Part shown: positions 34,917 to 49,457 of the stretch, one piece after another | Layout of the letters: the number at the start of each line of letters is the position of its first letter | How positions within the stretch are numbered: position 1 is the first letter of the stretch | DNA from: Polytrichum commune | Taxonomy: Eukaryota > Streptophyta > Polytrichopsida > Polytrichales > Polytrichaceae | Assembly: GCA_950295325.1 (NCBI GenBank) | Contig: OX485803.1 | Location: 54,513,554-54,577,553 of the forward strand | DNA length: 64,000 bases | Direction: 5' to 3' | Program-made: the position numbers and the translations under genes | The notes under the pieces: generated by a model | Told to the model about the DNA's origin: nothing | Seen by the model: the letters and a program-made list of their open reading frames with translations, nothing else | Database searches by the model: none

Positions 34917-37900
34917 GTCAACAAAGAAGAAAGATGACTCCAATTTTGCCGCAAATGTGATTTATGGTGTTACTTTAATTTCAAGTTTGTCTAAGTCTGC
35001 GTGTATTTCTTAAAACATGCATCACAAGAATTAGAGGAACCTTAATAACTATTATTTCTTTTATGAGGTGAACACCTTGAATGGTTGCAAACATGTTGGA
35101 TGGCACCTATCTTCCCAGAGAACAAGCCCCTAGGTTCCTACATGGTTTGTTCAATGCATGCGGCTCACATGGATACCCCCAATGTGATTGAGTGTATCAT
35201 AGGTGGTAGGGTGCACTGGTAATCAAGCCCTAGGAAGGTCATCCATCTTAGTACTATTATGGCCTTAGAGTGGCTTCACCTCAAAGTTCCATGGGGTCCG
35301 GGTTTAGGGTTTGGGTTAATGCCTTGAGTTTAAGCCACCCTTTCCCTCATTTGAATAATGTTATGGGCCTTTTCAACATGATTTTTTCAATTCTCACCAA
35401 TGTTTTCATCTTATTTCCAGTGATGGATGGGTATTATATTTTTATATACTATTTGGGTGTCTATAATGAGGATTTCAAATTTTTAATATTGGTAGATATA
35501 GATATTTAAGGATAATATGGTTATGATTTTATTTAGTCCTATATACTATGCAAGAACCTTCAAACCTAGGTAAAAATGTCCTAGTATTAGTATGGTCTAA
35601 AATGGTGTTGACCCGAATAACAACTCGGGTATACAAAACTTCTCTCACCTTGGGATACATTGGTTAATTTAACTAGTTTGGAGTGGGAGGTAGAGCATGC
35701 TAGGACCAACACCTTGAGATCTTGCACAAGAAAATACATAATGATTTTGAGAATGCCCACTACCTCATCATATTGTTCTCATGTTGATTTTAGGTCATCT
35801 GTCAATAAAACTCTAAACCCTTGTAGCTTTTGCAAATGGAGCGCAATAAATACACACTTTGGTTGATGGGAACCCCTTTTCAATTGCTAACAGTATATGC
35901 ATGGAACTCATTCAATCCAAGAATAATAAATACATTATTCAACGTTAAAAGTGACATTTATAGCACCCTCTACCTTACACTAATATGAACACTTATAATT
36001 TCCAAGTGGGTCACATGCCATGAACTCCTCAGAAGTTGTCTAACTTGTTATCTGCCTCATACGGTATGTGGGTGTTATTTGGATACTGTTCTTACTCAAG
36101 CACCTATATTTGATTGGAGTGTGATTAAGTGTGTGGAGAATCATAGATTAAAACACCAAAAAGACACATGATTATTAAAAAATAAAAAATGGGAAACATC
36201 TTCAAATCGTATTAACCACTCCACACTCAACGGTGAACACAATCGGGAAACCCTATGTATTCAATCAAGAAAGGTATGATCATGATTTTTTTGTGTTGAT
36301 GTCTCATCATAGATTTGATAAACGTGGAGATGCAAATCACATAAAAAGAAAGTGGAGAACAACCAAATTAAACCAAATAAGACATGCATACTTTGAAATG
36401 GATATGACAATGTCACCCTTTTACCAATGAAAGTTGGAAGTCCTAGCCGTGGACTTTTCTCACCAAGACCCAAATCGGGGCACGAACTTTATATATTCTT
36501 GTATGATATATAGCAGCATACACAATGGCTAGAATTAAAGGCTTGGTATAAAGCAAGGGTTGTAGTTAAGAACGGACACCAAAAAAACCACACGAGTTAC
36601 GATGAGGTTGGAGTATGTGCTCAAGTATATATAGATACCATTATAGGTCCAAAATTTTAACACAATTCGAGAGCGTCTTCATGATTGCTTGAAGAGAAGA
36701 TGAATCCTCGTTTTGACTTCTTATAACGTGGTCCCAATCCGAAGCTTTGAAACACGAATATTCGTGAACGTGAACCACAAGTGCTACCGGATGCGAGAAC
36801 TTCCAATACGATCCTAAGGTCAAAAGTGCACGTGGAGTTGGAAATGACCACAATAAAAACTACGTAGCTTATTTGACAAACCATCCTACACACAAATTTT
36901 GCGGCCAAGGTTGAATGTCTTGCTCTTTGAGTTTACCCCCCCCCCCCCTCCCCCTCCCCTCCCAATCATATAATGATAAAGGGGTCTGAAAATATATGCC
37001 TCTCTAGAGAATTTATGTAAATTCAATTAAATTGGATCATACTAGACTAAGTTGGGGTCTCATAATTCTCTACTCGTGCTCAATGTAAGTGTAGGAAAAT
37101 GATTTGCATGTTATAACATAGTTGACTGCTTTTTCACATGGGGTAAGATTGGAGAGGGCAACTCAAAGGACGAGACATCTAGTCCCAAGCCCGATGACAC
37201 TATGGTACGAGCGGTGAGCATATATTCATGAGCAGCCAACAAAAACTCATCAGCGGTGAAGTGAAAATCTATAACTTATGTGACCCAAAACCATGGATTT
37301 TAGGGAAATGGGTGATTTTGTGGACATATTACCGCCGTTTTGAGATGATGTGGTGACAATGACTACTCTAAGTGAAGTAATTAAGATTGGTTGATGGGTG
37401 GACTACACTAGTGCATGTAAAATGAGAAGGCAAATATAATAAAAAGGATCTACGCACACCTACGTAGTAAAATCTTCTCTATATCCGCCTACAAATTATT
37501 TCTTGCTTTACAATTAATTCATTTCATGATAGCACCAAACAATGCAACCAACCGGATTCGAACTTGAGTTAGTGCAAACCTTCTATCAGTCTCTTACACT
37601 ACCTACATCTACAGGCGGATGTTTAAACTTTTATTGTTACCTATATATTGACTATTTAGGATTTTTTTTCCTCCACTCAACACTGTGTTGTCTAATTATA
37701 TAATTATTTTAATAATATTAGTTAACTAAGATTAATCTAATTCCTAACATCTAACTTTATTTTTTAATAGACCGTGAGCCTTAATTCGCACTACGAGTGA
37801 TATAGGTGGCTCACATATGACAAGTGTGGATAATTGCTTGTGAAATATTTGTATTTTTTACTTATAGTATATCAAATTAAAATATAGTGTTCCAACAACA

Positions 37901-40900
37901 TACAAAATATGTAAAAATAAATAAACCAGTTCAACAAAGTTTATGATTGCAAATGTTCAAAATGATAATGATATAATCTCAAAATTCTAGACACTAAATA
38001 GAATGGATATTAAGTTCACAACATAATACCATCCATATATACATGAATCTCATTTTATTTATTAGTGGGATGTTGGTTAAACCACTAGGTAACTATCTTG
38101 AAGATAAAACGATCAACTCCAAGGTCCCAAAAAAATGTACTACAGACCTAAAATACGGTTAACAATTCCGTTGAGAAAGAGACATTTTATCTCATTGAAG
38201 CTAAAGATGTAGCATGAATGAAACGGTCTTCATCACGTTGCATGCCACAAACAATACGGTAAACATAGTACAAATGCTTGCAATTATGGTAATATCCTCG
38301 CTTCTTGAATTTGATCATCATCCGTGCTTGTGTTGGCATTTAGCCTCAAGGTCATGCTTGTACTATTTCTCACTCATGTTTAGTATGCTGATCTTACTTG
38401 TGTTCTTCTAACGATAACCCTTTACTCTCAATTAGTTTCAACCCTAAACCTATGTTGTTTCTCAAAGTACCCAATTTATCATTTTTACACAATTATTTTA
38501 TTTGGAAATATTGTGACGTTAGCCTTAATTTGTATGACATCATCTTGTATTTGTTAAATTCATTTTATTTAAGTTTATATTAACACGGAAATAGGCCCTT
38601 GCCACATGATTATTGCAAATTTGAAGACATAAAGTTTCACTTTTGACGACTAAAAATTGAACTCACTATTCATTAAAGTATGCTCACTGCTCATATCATA
38701 GCAATTATGGCCCCAAGCCCCCTTTCACACCAAAACCAACGACCTCCGTAGGCCCCAACTTTATTTTATTATAATATTTTTTTCTTGGGGGTTGGGCTTG
38801 GTGGAAAGTGAAAGTGGACCATGAGGAAGATACAATAAAACTTATCCCAAACCTATTGGTTATCATATTTCCATAGTCGTAAGATTTTAGTCATTTCATT
38901 TTCTAGTTTTTTATATTTTTTTAAAATCATGATATGTTAGACCACGTAGCGTCTGTGTCATTTGGAGACATTGTAAACATGCTCTCTCTTTCTCAATGAA
39001 TCAAGAAAATCAAAGCAAAATATTCAATCTTGATCACCGAGGAGTTACTTCCAGAGAGTATTATCATGTGAGTGGTGAGCAATGAGTAGTAATTTTTGGG
39101 TGGCAAGGGTGGAAAAATATTTGGAATTTCACCCACTAATATACTATACCCGTGGTATTTTTCCACGAATAATAACAACTTCTATAATAATAATACAAGT
39201 GAAGATGGGCTCAAATATTATTGTTAGATTCAACATACAATTCTTCAAAAAAATTGCAAGCATATTCCTAGTGATGAGCATGATTTAGATAGGTTTGAGA
39301 AATGAACTGATGGAAACGTTATGGAAGGGGAAAAAAATTAAGTTTCTGGGCATAAGTGGAAGTGTAAGAGAAATCGCTCACATGAATCAAATAGGTATAA
39401 TGATATTGTAAATGTTAGATATCAAATGGGCACTTCTCAAGCTACATATGTCAAACAACCATGAGAATTTGGAGAAATGCTTGAATTTGTGGATTTAATT
39501 GACCTTACCTCACCACCTTCCTCACATGCTCTTTGTCGGAATTGATGGATTTTGTCTAAGCCATATTCCTACCCAAATCAAGAGTTAGTATTGTATCACG
39601 CAATGGTGATAGGATGACATCATACAGTGACGAGTCTTCCTTGTACACAACTAGATGGTGGCCACTACGTCTGCAAGCACGAATGGCGGCGCCTAGCAAT
39701 GAAATGTTGAGAGGTCAATAAATTTGCACAAGCCATGAATAAAACCACAATACAAATCTATGTGGCCTGCAACACCTTGAGAGTATGAGGAATACCAACA
39801 TGTAGATGCAGGTACATCAATAATAATTGATTGAAAAGATGTTAAGGCCTCAATTAAGATTTACAATGATTCATATGTTTTTGTTCTACCAACTCTATAT
39901 TGCACTTTGTCGTTTATGAGTAGCATGCTCACCAATGTGAGAGTGAAGTAAACCTCCGATTTCCTTCATTTCTTCAATTCTTGAAATGTTATTACTATAC
40001 AATTGAATAAAATAAACAAATTTAGTACCAAAATTAAACTACAATCCCCTATATTTGTGAAAAAAATTATAATTTTTTTGATGCTCACATGTTATTGGTC
40101 ATTATTCACCGTTCGTCGCTCATGTCTTAGCTTCCCTCGGTTATTTTGAATGACTTGTAAGTTGGGTTCTTGACAATCTAGGAATCAAATAGGTAACAAC
40201 ATGTTCTCCATGTTCAATTTTGGGTCATTCATTTTGCAAAACCCATAGAAAGTCAAATACAATAAAATTTGTCAATAGGAACAAAGAGAACATCATGGCC
40301 ATGGAGAAAGCATTGGAGGACATCTTTGGACAATGACCATTGTTTCATTAGTTCTTCTTGTGTGTTTTTTATCCCATAAAATGAAAACGATTTCTAGATT
40401 CAAGGAACCCAAAAGGGGAAAGGACTCTCAAAATTAGACAATGTGGTGGTGTATTCCTAAACTAATTTAAAGGCTTTAGGCTATACCAAATTAAAGAAAC
40501 TAGAAGACTTTGTTGCATGCCAACCTCCCCTACTATATTTTAACCATATGTCATCGGTTATCTATGAGGAAGCATTTGGTATACTACATCAAGCTAACAT
40601 GTCACAAATAAGTGTTGCATAACTTAGCGACAAAGCTAGTTGGTGGTATTGTTGTAATCTTAACATGTATAGAAAAGAAAAAGAAAAAAGAAAAAGTTCT
40701 AAATACTATCCTTTACAAGTACAAGGATTTTTTGGGGATGTAAGATGGCTTCTGAAAAGTAATTTTCTCAAATATGAAAGTTGTTGAAAATGACCCAAAG
40801 ATAACATCCAATTGGTTGGAATATGTATTCATCGATCTGATATGAAGGGAAGAACTAGTATTTAGGTCGTTCCGGACGTTTGAATAGTTCATAATTATGC

Positions 40901-42766
40901 ACGCCTTGTGTGATAACAAACAAAGACTTAGTGAAAGCACATGACTACATCATCATGAATGCATGATAAAATATCAACAAAATTCACAAATGAGAAATAA
41001 TAACAAAGTTATGACAAGAAGTCACAATGTTGAGGGGGTTCATAGGATGATGTCAACCACCACTTTTGTTCACAGTTGACCAAAATGTACACTACTATTA
41101 AATACTAGGTAGATGATATTAGTATTAAAGTTTATAAACAATGCAGTGACATACAATCAAATTAAAAGTGTCTTGTACATGCGCTTTAACATGTAATTGG
41201 TATAAGTTGTCTCACGAAACAAGAATAATATGATAATGCATGACAATGATGACTAAATATACTACATCAAAAGAAATGTAATTAATGTTGGACTAGAATG
41301 TTGGATTGTATATAATGAGGCCTCACAATTAGGTAGTTGGATCCACAACTAGAAGTTTTGATAGGGGGAGTCATCATTTGGTTTTTGGACTTCCGATGCT
41401 ATGGAGTGTGGGTTATTGAAAAGTGCACATCCACAGTAATTTTGTCAAACTTTAGCATATTAAACTCCCGATTATAGTGTGGCCCACGATATCAACCATA
41501 ATTAACGTAGCTAAAATCAAAAACTATAGGTTGATTTTTGTGGATAGATACTTAGAGGTTTCCCTATGGGAAGCAAACGTTGATGCCTAGAGGAAACAAG
41601 TGAGATAGTGACACTTGCCACCTTAGGACCGCACATATGAGGCTAGTGACATTGACACGTCTCCTCAAACATATTGGTTGATATGATGTTGTACATTGAC
41701 ACTTAGTAGAGGGCTAAGCGTGGGTCACTTACTAAGAGAGAGAATGAATTATTGTGTACAAGTGTCCTTCTCGTCCATCCAACATCATAACCTCACCCCA
41801 TATAGGTTTTTGGCCAATTTGTTGCTATTCCCGTGTACATGTTATCTACCAATATGTAAATGTCTAGTTCGACTTAGATCCAATATGTTATGCATTTTAG
41901 GAGTCCCACCTATATAGAGGTCACTTTTTACACACAAACTTCACAATTCAAATATTTGAATTCACTTACTGCAACAATAAATTATCCATAAAAGCCACCA
42001 ACCCAAAAATCTGATAAATACGTTGTTCTCCACCAACTCCTATCCCAACTAAGGTGGATAGCACTACCACTCATTTGTAACCACGGTAGGAATAAGAGGC
42101 ATTATACACACAACAACCATCAAACTCCTCCAAGACCTACAAATTCCCAACTTCAAAATCCATAAACTAATGGAATCCTTCTCGCAAATTGCTATAAGGC
42201 ACCGAACACACATAATCCTAAACAAAAGGAATTTAGAAAAGAAACAAGCCCCTGGTCCCATTTGACTAAACGTACTTACTAACACTAAAACCCAAAACTA
42301 ATATACAACATAGCCCTGACACTAAATCACATGATCCACCTATGAAAGTTATGCACTAAGTCGCTCCCACTCCCATGCCCACGAGGACATGGGAGGGAGG
42401 CAGTGAATGGACATCGCATGTGTGGATAAAAAAACATTGATGTTCCTTCTTCCCTTTTTTTGTTGTTGTTTGTGGCCAATTTGTCTCTGATGACTTCCAT
42501 GACTAGACTAAATTGGGGTCTTTAACCCTCAATTTTCTAAGAGGCCTCATTCGGGCTTACGAATGACTCTTAAAGGCGGATTCATCTAAAAGGAAGGTGC
42601 GTTCCCGTTCATGTTCCCGTTCCGGGTCTAGTTAGGGTGAGCATTATATACCGATCTCAATTCAATTTGAATTATTATGGAAGATTCGGGAATAAACCAG
42701 CCTCTGTCAGGGCCCCACATAGTGCAACATGTTGCATGCACAATGTTATGAAAGCAACTGAAGATC
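34917..42766. other. Intergenic, about 7.8 kb without a recognised gene
   Basis: Strongly AT-rich, with ORFs no longer than about 86 codons and none assignable. A short-subtype family A fragment lies at about 36545-36655 (minus), containing TTGTAGTTAAGAACGGACACC, and a poly-C tract is near 36937. The stretch 37600-41900 contains nothing I can name. Confidence 0.4.
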
Positions 42767-42769
42767 CAC

Positions 42770-42920
42770 AACACCCTGGGCTAGATCACATCTTCATTTG
42801 GTTGGGCCCCACCCCTCCCATGTCTCCTTCACTGCCTGGTCTTCCTGCCCGCACCTGCGTGGGAACTCTTCCCCGTTGGGAACCAATGTGACAATACCTG
42901 CTCACTTAATGGCTTAACTT
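42770..42920 (+). repeat. Single arm of family B long-TIR element
   Basis: One arm only: CCCTGGGCTAGATCACATCT through CACTGCCTGGTCTTCC to GGGAACCAATGTGACAATAC. The same arm occurs in inverted pairs at 51300-51654 and 52734-53093. The second arm is missing here. Confidence 0.7.
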
Positions 42921-44110
42921 ATCTTATAACACTCTTATATTTAACTTACCAAAATCCGAGATTAGGTTTTCAAAGACATTGACATACTATACTGTAGTGC
43001 CACAGCGGTTTCAACATTACTACATCAATTGACATTTGTTAACTTTTGCAATCATTTTGGTCAAAAATTTTGTTCTCGTAAAGTCATAAGTTTTGATGTT
43101 GTAAAGGTATTATACTTGAAGACAAGAAGTTTACTATATAAATTAATAAGCAAATCAGCAAGCATTTGTCTAAAGCTTGGGTAGTTGGAACTACATTTGT
43201 CTAGTTGGGATGCATTGGCTTGGCAAAACCTTGAGAGGAAATCGTGTATGGGTGGGACCCACCCATACATCCAAAGGGACTTAGTAATGGCTTGCATTCG
43301 TGGCGTCTACGTAAACTCATTCGTGGTGGATGAAGGGGCTCCAATAAACTAAAATTCCTTGTAAGATTGAGGGCCGATTTATTCCAATTTGACTAAGATA
43401 GACTTGTTACTTCGGGGTCTCTGACTCTGTTTCCATAGTCAAATCGTCTTAAATAGTCATTTACATGTCATAATATAATGCATTGCGTTTTCACCTTCAC
43501 AAATAGACGAGTTTACATAGACATCGTGAATCCCCAACCTTGAGTATTGGGAATATCTATGGTTTGCATGTAAGGAGGTCCAATAAAACCGGAGAGAGAC
43601 AATTATCACATATGAGCGTCCCTCTTATCCATCCAACACAAAAACTTGACCCCCCTGTAGATTTGTGGTTGATTCATCTCAAATGACTTGGACTACACTA
43701 ATTTGGGTCTTTAAAACTAATTTTAGTGTCAAGTCAACTTGAGGAAGCAACATGCGCGGTACTTATTGTTTCAAAGCTTTCATGTTAGATGAATGAGAAG
43801 TACACCTAAATGTGATGATTCCCTCTCTCCAATGAAAACATGAACCCTAAAATGTTTGTGGTTTACTAATCCCAATGAAATTGCATTGAAGATTTTCACG
43901 GTCTCTAATGCTAAGTATGGGGTCAAATCCAAATTGAAGAAAATAAACGGTTTGAGCTTATAAGCATCATATTTCCCCCAACATTTTGACCTTCAACTTA
44001 CGAGAGCATTTTGAAGCCTTAGGCCGGGGGTCAACAAACTCCTAAGTTGTCTAGGGTATTTAATGTCATTTATTACTTACAATTACGGAGCACCATACTA
44101 CATTGATTGT
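42921..44110. other. Intergenic, no gene seen
   Basis: Short ORFs only. There is no repeat I could match elsewhere in the window. Confidence 0.35.
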
Positions 44111-44308
44111 CCCAATTAGTGCATGTTACTGTTCAAAATTACACAATACAATTAACATCTTACTCAAGAGTTCAATTTCTACTAACAAAAGTTCAATAGA
44201 TTGTTCGAACATTATGAAATAATTATGAATTTGCTTGGTAAAATACTTCATTCTCAATAAATAGTTATAGCATTGTGTAACTCCGAAGAGTAACACACAC
44301 TAATTGGG
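44111..44308. mobile_element. Family D short foldback element
   Basis: The left arm CCCAATTAGTGCATGTTACT pairs with the inverted right arm (CCCAATTAGTGTGTGTTACT). The inner text ACACAATAC/GCATTGTGTAAC is shared with the element at 53419-53617. Confidence 0.6.
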
Positions 44309-44316
44309 ATAATGGG

Positions 44317-44821
44317 TGTAACCACTTCACACACGAGACTGAGAGCCCATGCCCATTACACTTCAAGCACTCTCATTGGTGGAAAGGGCAGAGCCAGTCC
44401 AAGTTTGCTTCACACAACGCTTGAGGGACCAACGGAGTATGTGAATGCAAGAAGGATGTCAAGTCTACATGGATTCCTACCTACATGGCATCGAGTGGGT
44501 CATGTTGCGTGGTCACTTGGATTATTTTAAAAAACCACCTCTCGGAGGTAGGCCTAACACAAAACCGGGAGACCATGGCACTCCGAATGCTCAAAACCGT
44601 TGGTTTATTCTATTTTATCATGTGTGAGGACCCGCATGAATAGAAATTCATTAAAATAGCATTTGGTTGAGGGCCCAGTGACATATGATTTCACACTACA
44701 CTCGAGAATCCGTGACCACACTACAGGATTTTGGAGGTGTCTTGGGACGGCCTTTGGACACTTTGTTTTGGGTTCTCATGATTTCATGGTCACGGCTCTT
44801 GGCTAGTGTGTGAAGTGATCC
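44317..44821. mobile_element. 505-bp family T2 element, single 83-bp unit
   Basis: Same ends and body as 28605-29355 but only one 83-bp unit (starts 44325, next unit head 44408). Downstream text (CATGGATTCCTAC, CCTCTCGGAGGTAGGCCTAA) matches closely. The termini are more decayed than in the longer copy. Confidence 0.75.
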
Positions 44822-45929
44822 TTTATATGGTAAATTCTTTCAGTTCGAGTGACCATTGTCGAGCCACAAAATTACTATGAATAATAAATTTCTATAAACA
44901 ATGTAGGCCTAGGGACGATGTCCAGGATAAGCTGATCCTTCCAATCACATTATATTACTATTATTACGATTCGAATGGGGCTTGAAATCCTGAAATTTTG
45001 GGTTGAACAATCCGAACTTTGTAAAGATACCATCTGTACATTCAGATCCAATATAAGAGATACAAACTTCTTCAATGAGCTGTTGAATTGGACTACATGT
45101 GTTTAGTCAAATTTTGGAAGATTTAATTTCGGTCTTGAAGGAGTTAATTGTAATAATAATAATAATAATGGATGCTTTTTTACCATCTCTCCCATGATGT
45201 TGTGAACATTCAACTCTCTCTCTCTCCCAAATTGCCCTAGTGACATGGGGAAGAGATTTCGTTGAATCTATATCAAAATATGCAATAAAATTTCCCATAA
45301 ATTTATAATAGAGACGTCTGTCAGTTTCACAATTTCTATAGTTTTACGTCAAGACACAACGTGTGGTAGAGTGGACTCTCCTCTAAAACTCTATTGTAAT
45401 AGAAATATGTTTCCTTCCATGTTGCAAATAGTAGTACTAGATAGTCTCAAGCCTTGTTGCCAAATGGACCATCAAATTGATATTAGCCTCTATCTTACTA
45501 AGGCAAGTGCACTAGGTTACTCTAAGAAATTCATCTTTTGGACACCAACATGTTGTACTTCTAGTCCCATAAGCCTTTTGGCTTCCTAGGTTTTATGAGT
45601 AATTTCTTTCCATTCATAGTACATTTTTTATGAAAATTATTACCACTCCCTAGACCCCCCCCCAATTTAACTACACTGGTTATTCCAAATAGTGCATGTT
45701 ACTATTCGGAGTTACATAGCGCTACACTATTTAATGAGAATGTAATATTGCAACAAGCAAAGTCATCCGGTAGGGGGTCTGCCAGTCTCGGCTCCCGTCA
45801 GTGTGAATTACCTCATTGCTTTTGGTTCCTTATGTTGTCTTTTCAGAGTCCCACCTTTCAAAAGCCCCCAAAGGAAGGGTCCTTTCACCCCACTCATCTT
45901 CGCTTTTGGGGTCTCTCCTACGCGAGAGA

Positions 45930-46917
45930 GAGAGCTGGGCTTTTCTTGAGCCGTTCTATGCTTACTGTCAAACTTAGTCCGTTCATATAACATCCTCTTA
46001 TTCAGAGGCCAAATCATTCTTCAACATATCAATGTACCTTTTTTGAAAACCCGGGAGGGTGGGTGGGAGCAGATACCATGACCCAACTATTTGTAAAGTT
46101 GTCCTCTTACTATAGTCATTGTCTTTACTATGCTTGCATCTAAGAAGGTGTTACAATCTGAAAGTAGTCTATACAACTCAGAGTATAACCTTTCATTTCA
46201 CCTTTGTAGAAATACTACGTTACATGTCTGTGTTTTTTTGTATCAAGTTCAGAAAGGTAAAAGACATGATCACCACATACTTCAAAGTTCTACCATAAGT
46301 CAAATTATGTCATGCGTTCCTCATACCATTGGAATACATACGCATAAGTATAATCATAATGCACATACTATTTTCGATCAAAGATACGTACTATGCAAAA
46401 CCTAAATATGCCGTCAAGTTTGTGAAGGGTCCGCCTCACATGTGCCCATGCCACCAACCAAATCCAAAGAGAGGGTTAGTAACGTACACGAGGTGAATAG
46501 CAGCGGAAACCCAATTGTTATCTATGTCACACAAAGTACAACATAAAAATACATTTTGCATCATTGAATACACATACTGTCATAGAGTATTCTACATGTT
46601 CCTTAGCCATTTGAACCTTGTGCAGTCGAAAAAAAAGGTAAATTACACACCCTCTCCACAAGACTTAGTTTGCACAACTTGCACTAATCCTGTAAGTAAC
46701 TAAGGGTAAACGGCCATATGCGGTTTAACCTGCGAAAGGAGGCTCTCTTGGCCTCTTACTCTTAATATAGGATTAGGTAAATGTTTGTGTCCATTGATGT
46801 GAAACCCACGATCTATGGTTGATATTTGTTAGGTAACATTGGCTTACCCCTAAAGTATTCTTACCCTGGGGTTAGAGAAAGTTACCGGGTAGGTTCATTT
46901 GTGGGCAAGGAATAATC

Positions 46918-46964
<47 letters not shown>
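45930..46964 (+). repeat. About 1-kb dispersed repeat, copy 2
   Basis: Direct-orientation homologue of 32874-33876. It begins GAGAGAGAGAGCTGGGCTTTTC and ends in a GA microsatellite (46924-46960). The middle of the two copies has diverged much more than the 46430-46500 block. Confidence 0.65.
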
Positions 46965-46966
<2 letters not shown>

Positions 46967-47869
46967 TCCTTTATCAGGGTTATGGTGAAGTAAAACATCA
47001 TCCATTCTAGTCAGCATGCCGCACCATCCTCTAATCACTGTGTTTAGTTTTTCTTATCTCTAACACCTAAAAAAAAGCTTAGTAATTTAAGTGCTTAAGT
47101 TGTAAGATCAATATCAAGATTAAGTGTAACCAGATTGCTTCATCTTCAAATATAGATCCCTAAGATGTTTTGAATCTTTTTTATCAAAAATTTACAGCCG
47201 ATTTATGTTGTGTAATGTCTAAACAACCTATTGAGCTTTTGTTAGTAAAAATTTTGGTTCCAAGTAAGGATGTTGTGGCACTCCATAACCCCAATAATTG
47301 GGATAATCGAAGTACTCAATAGACATTTAAGGTGCACTTAAGACGGTTATTGCTGCTAACCTATTAACAAGGAGAATATCTATGCCAACACTTACTTCTA
47401 GCTAGGAGCACCGTTTGCATTGTACAAACATAGTTGTCTTTACGATTCGCTTAACCAATTACTGAATGCATATGTTAGTTCAAACAAATGTTTGTAACGT
47501 TCGGCATGCTTCTTTCAATTACTACATTCTCCTTGCACCATACCACAATTTAAGGGCTTAGTACAACATTACAAAACAAACAACGAACCTAAACAACAAT
47601 ATTTACTACATTCAAAGACGCGGGGTTTCAAATGTACATATGTCATTTGGTACATGAGTTTTGGTTTTGGGTGTGTTTGCCGATGTTGGTTTGCTATACG
47701 AGTGAATGCATGGTGTCAATAATGAATATCAATAATGGTATCAAGAACATGTATGGGAGTATCAAAATTGTAAAACCAATCAAATGTCGAAATGCAATCC
47801 GTTTCTCAATCATGCCAATGCAACATGTGCTCACTTTGCTAACATTGAAGCGTTGATAAATTGAGGTTT

Positions 47870-47932
47870 GTGGCCTTATTACGTGCTTTTTTCACACACA
47901 CACACACTTACACAAAAAAAAAAAAAAAAAAA
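47870..47932 (+). repeat. CA microsatellite and poly-A tract
   Basis: A short CACACACACA run is followed by about 20 A residues at about 47914-47933. Confidence 0.8.
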
Positions 47933-48540
47933 ATTGTGATCGTAGCAAAAATATCAAGTTTCACGATTGGAGTTCAGATGCAAAAGCTATAAGAATCATT
48001 TTGTGAGTCTCTTTGAGTGATCTCACATACCTCTTAATCATGAATTGAACCTAGATGGTGTCTATATTGTGAGCTCGTAGTCCGATCTCTAATTTTGTTT
48101 GTGTGTTCAAAACTACAAGCATGCTTGTCTTATGCCACTCAAAGTATGGGGATCTTGTCAAACCTTACCCCTATAAGCTCATGGTTGATTCATCCCAACT
48201 TCATCTTGATATATTGATCGTGGCATCTTCAACACTAACTCCAAGGCCAAATATGCGAAGAAAATAATTCTCCAATCTATAACAAATTCCCAATGTTTTC
48301 ATCTTCAACTTGTTTGAGTGGCGCAAATCCGCAATCAATTAAGATGGTTGGTTGCCATATATAACATTACTAAACCTCATGATCCCTCACTCAATATGAA
48401 ACACAAAAAGATGTTATATCCCATGGGGACCTAGCCACAACACTAAGACTAAAGATGTTGTTTTTTGGGCTACGATTCTCAGCCTTTTTTGAGATGTGTT
48501 GCCCAGTCTTTGACCCTGGTTTTCGCATGCCTCAAGTAAG

Positions 48541-48645
48541 TTCACTAAATATAATATTTAGTGTCATTTACAATGAGATGTACAGTTATAGCATTGCGTA
48601 ATTTCAAATAGCAAGTGACACTAAAAGTCATACTTAGTGTAGCAT
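48541..48645. mobile_element. Family D foldback element, minimal form
   Basis: The left TTCACTAAATATAATATTTA and the inverted right arm (CTACACTAAGTATGACTTTT) flank about 55 bp containing GTTATAGCATTGCGTAAT, a phrase found in other family D members. Confidence 0.5.
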
Positions 48646-48686
48646 GTAGAGCTTAAGCAACGTTGTGGCATAAGGGCCATATGTAA

Positions 48687-49204
48687 GGGCCGCTTCACAC
48701 TATGGCCGAAGGTCAAAAGGCCATCGATTCCCACCAATCAAATTACAAGAAACCAATAATTCAGCCTCTCGACCCTTCACACTAGAGGCCAAAGGTTGTC
48801 GCTCTACAAAATGCCTACATGGCAATACTTTTTTACCAAGGCGACGGATTCTCGAAGGAAGTTTGAGCCAGACAAGAATGAAAACCCAAACTATGGTCGA
48901 TTTTTTTTTCATAAAAAATAAAAAACCAAAAAGAATCTTGGCCGTTAGATTGGAGGGGTTGTTTCGGGCTTGGCCTTTGGAAACTTCACATTATGGTTGT
49001 CCAAGTCGAGAGGCCGTGGGAGTTCATGACCAAAGGTTTGGACTTTGGGCTTGGCCTTTGGAGGCTTCACACTGTGCCCGGCTGAAGGCTCTAATTGCTA
49101 TATGTTATTGACAATTTTGAGCCCATTTCTTTGGACTCTCAACAAAGTTTGGCCAGTCAATCCCACGGCCTCTCGACTTGGATGGCCATAATGTGAAGCA
49201 GCCC
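48687..49204. mobile_element. 518-bp Tourist-like MITE (family T3)
   Basis: The left end GGGCCGCTTCACACTATGGC and inverted right end GGGCTGCTTCACATTATGGC are flanked by an exact TAA duplication (48684-48686 and 49205-49207). Internal GGCCTTTGG/CCAAAGGCC motifs occur in both orientations. The 82-codon plus ORF inside is not a transposase. Confidence 0.85.
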
Positions 49205-49457
49205 TAAGCCACACAACTTACCTTGTTTGCGAAAGTGTTATAAAACAACGTTTCAAGTCTTGTACTATTTTAAACGAACCTGACATTGAATCTGTACTTG
49301 GATGCTCTGGGAGGAGGAGGGCGACTATATTCATTGCTTACACTACCCAATTTTTTTTTTTTAAATAAACAAATAAAAAATCCATTTCAGTTAAGGTGAA
49401 ACCCTTACGCTACAACTTTGTACCTTCATTGGTTTGGAGGTTGTCATTGGGTGCTAA

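Noticed and set aside
32874-46964. An LTR retrotransposon bounded by the two direct 1-kb repeats
   Set aside because: The interior has no gag or pol remnants, no primer-binding site or polypurine tract was seen, the copies are too unevenly diverged, and unrelated MITEs fill the interval.
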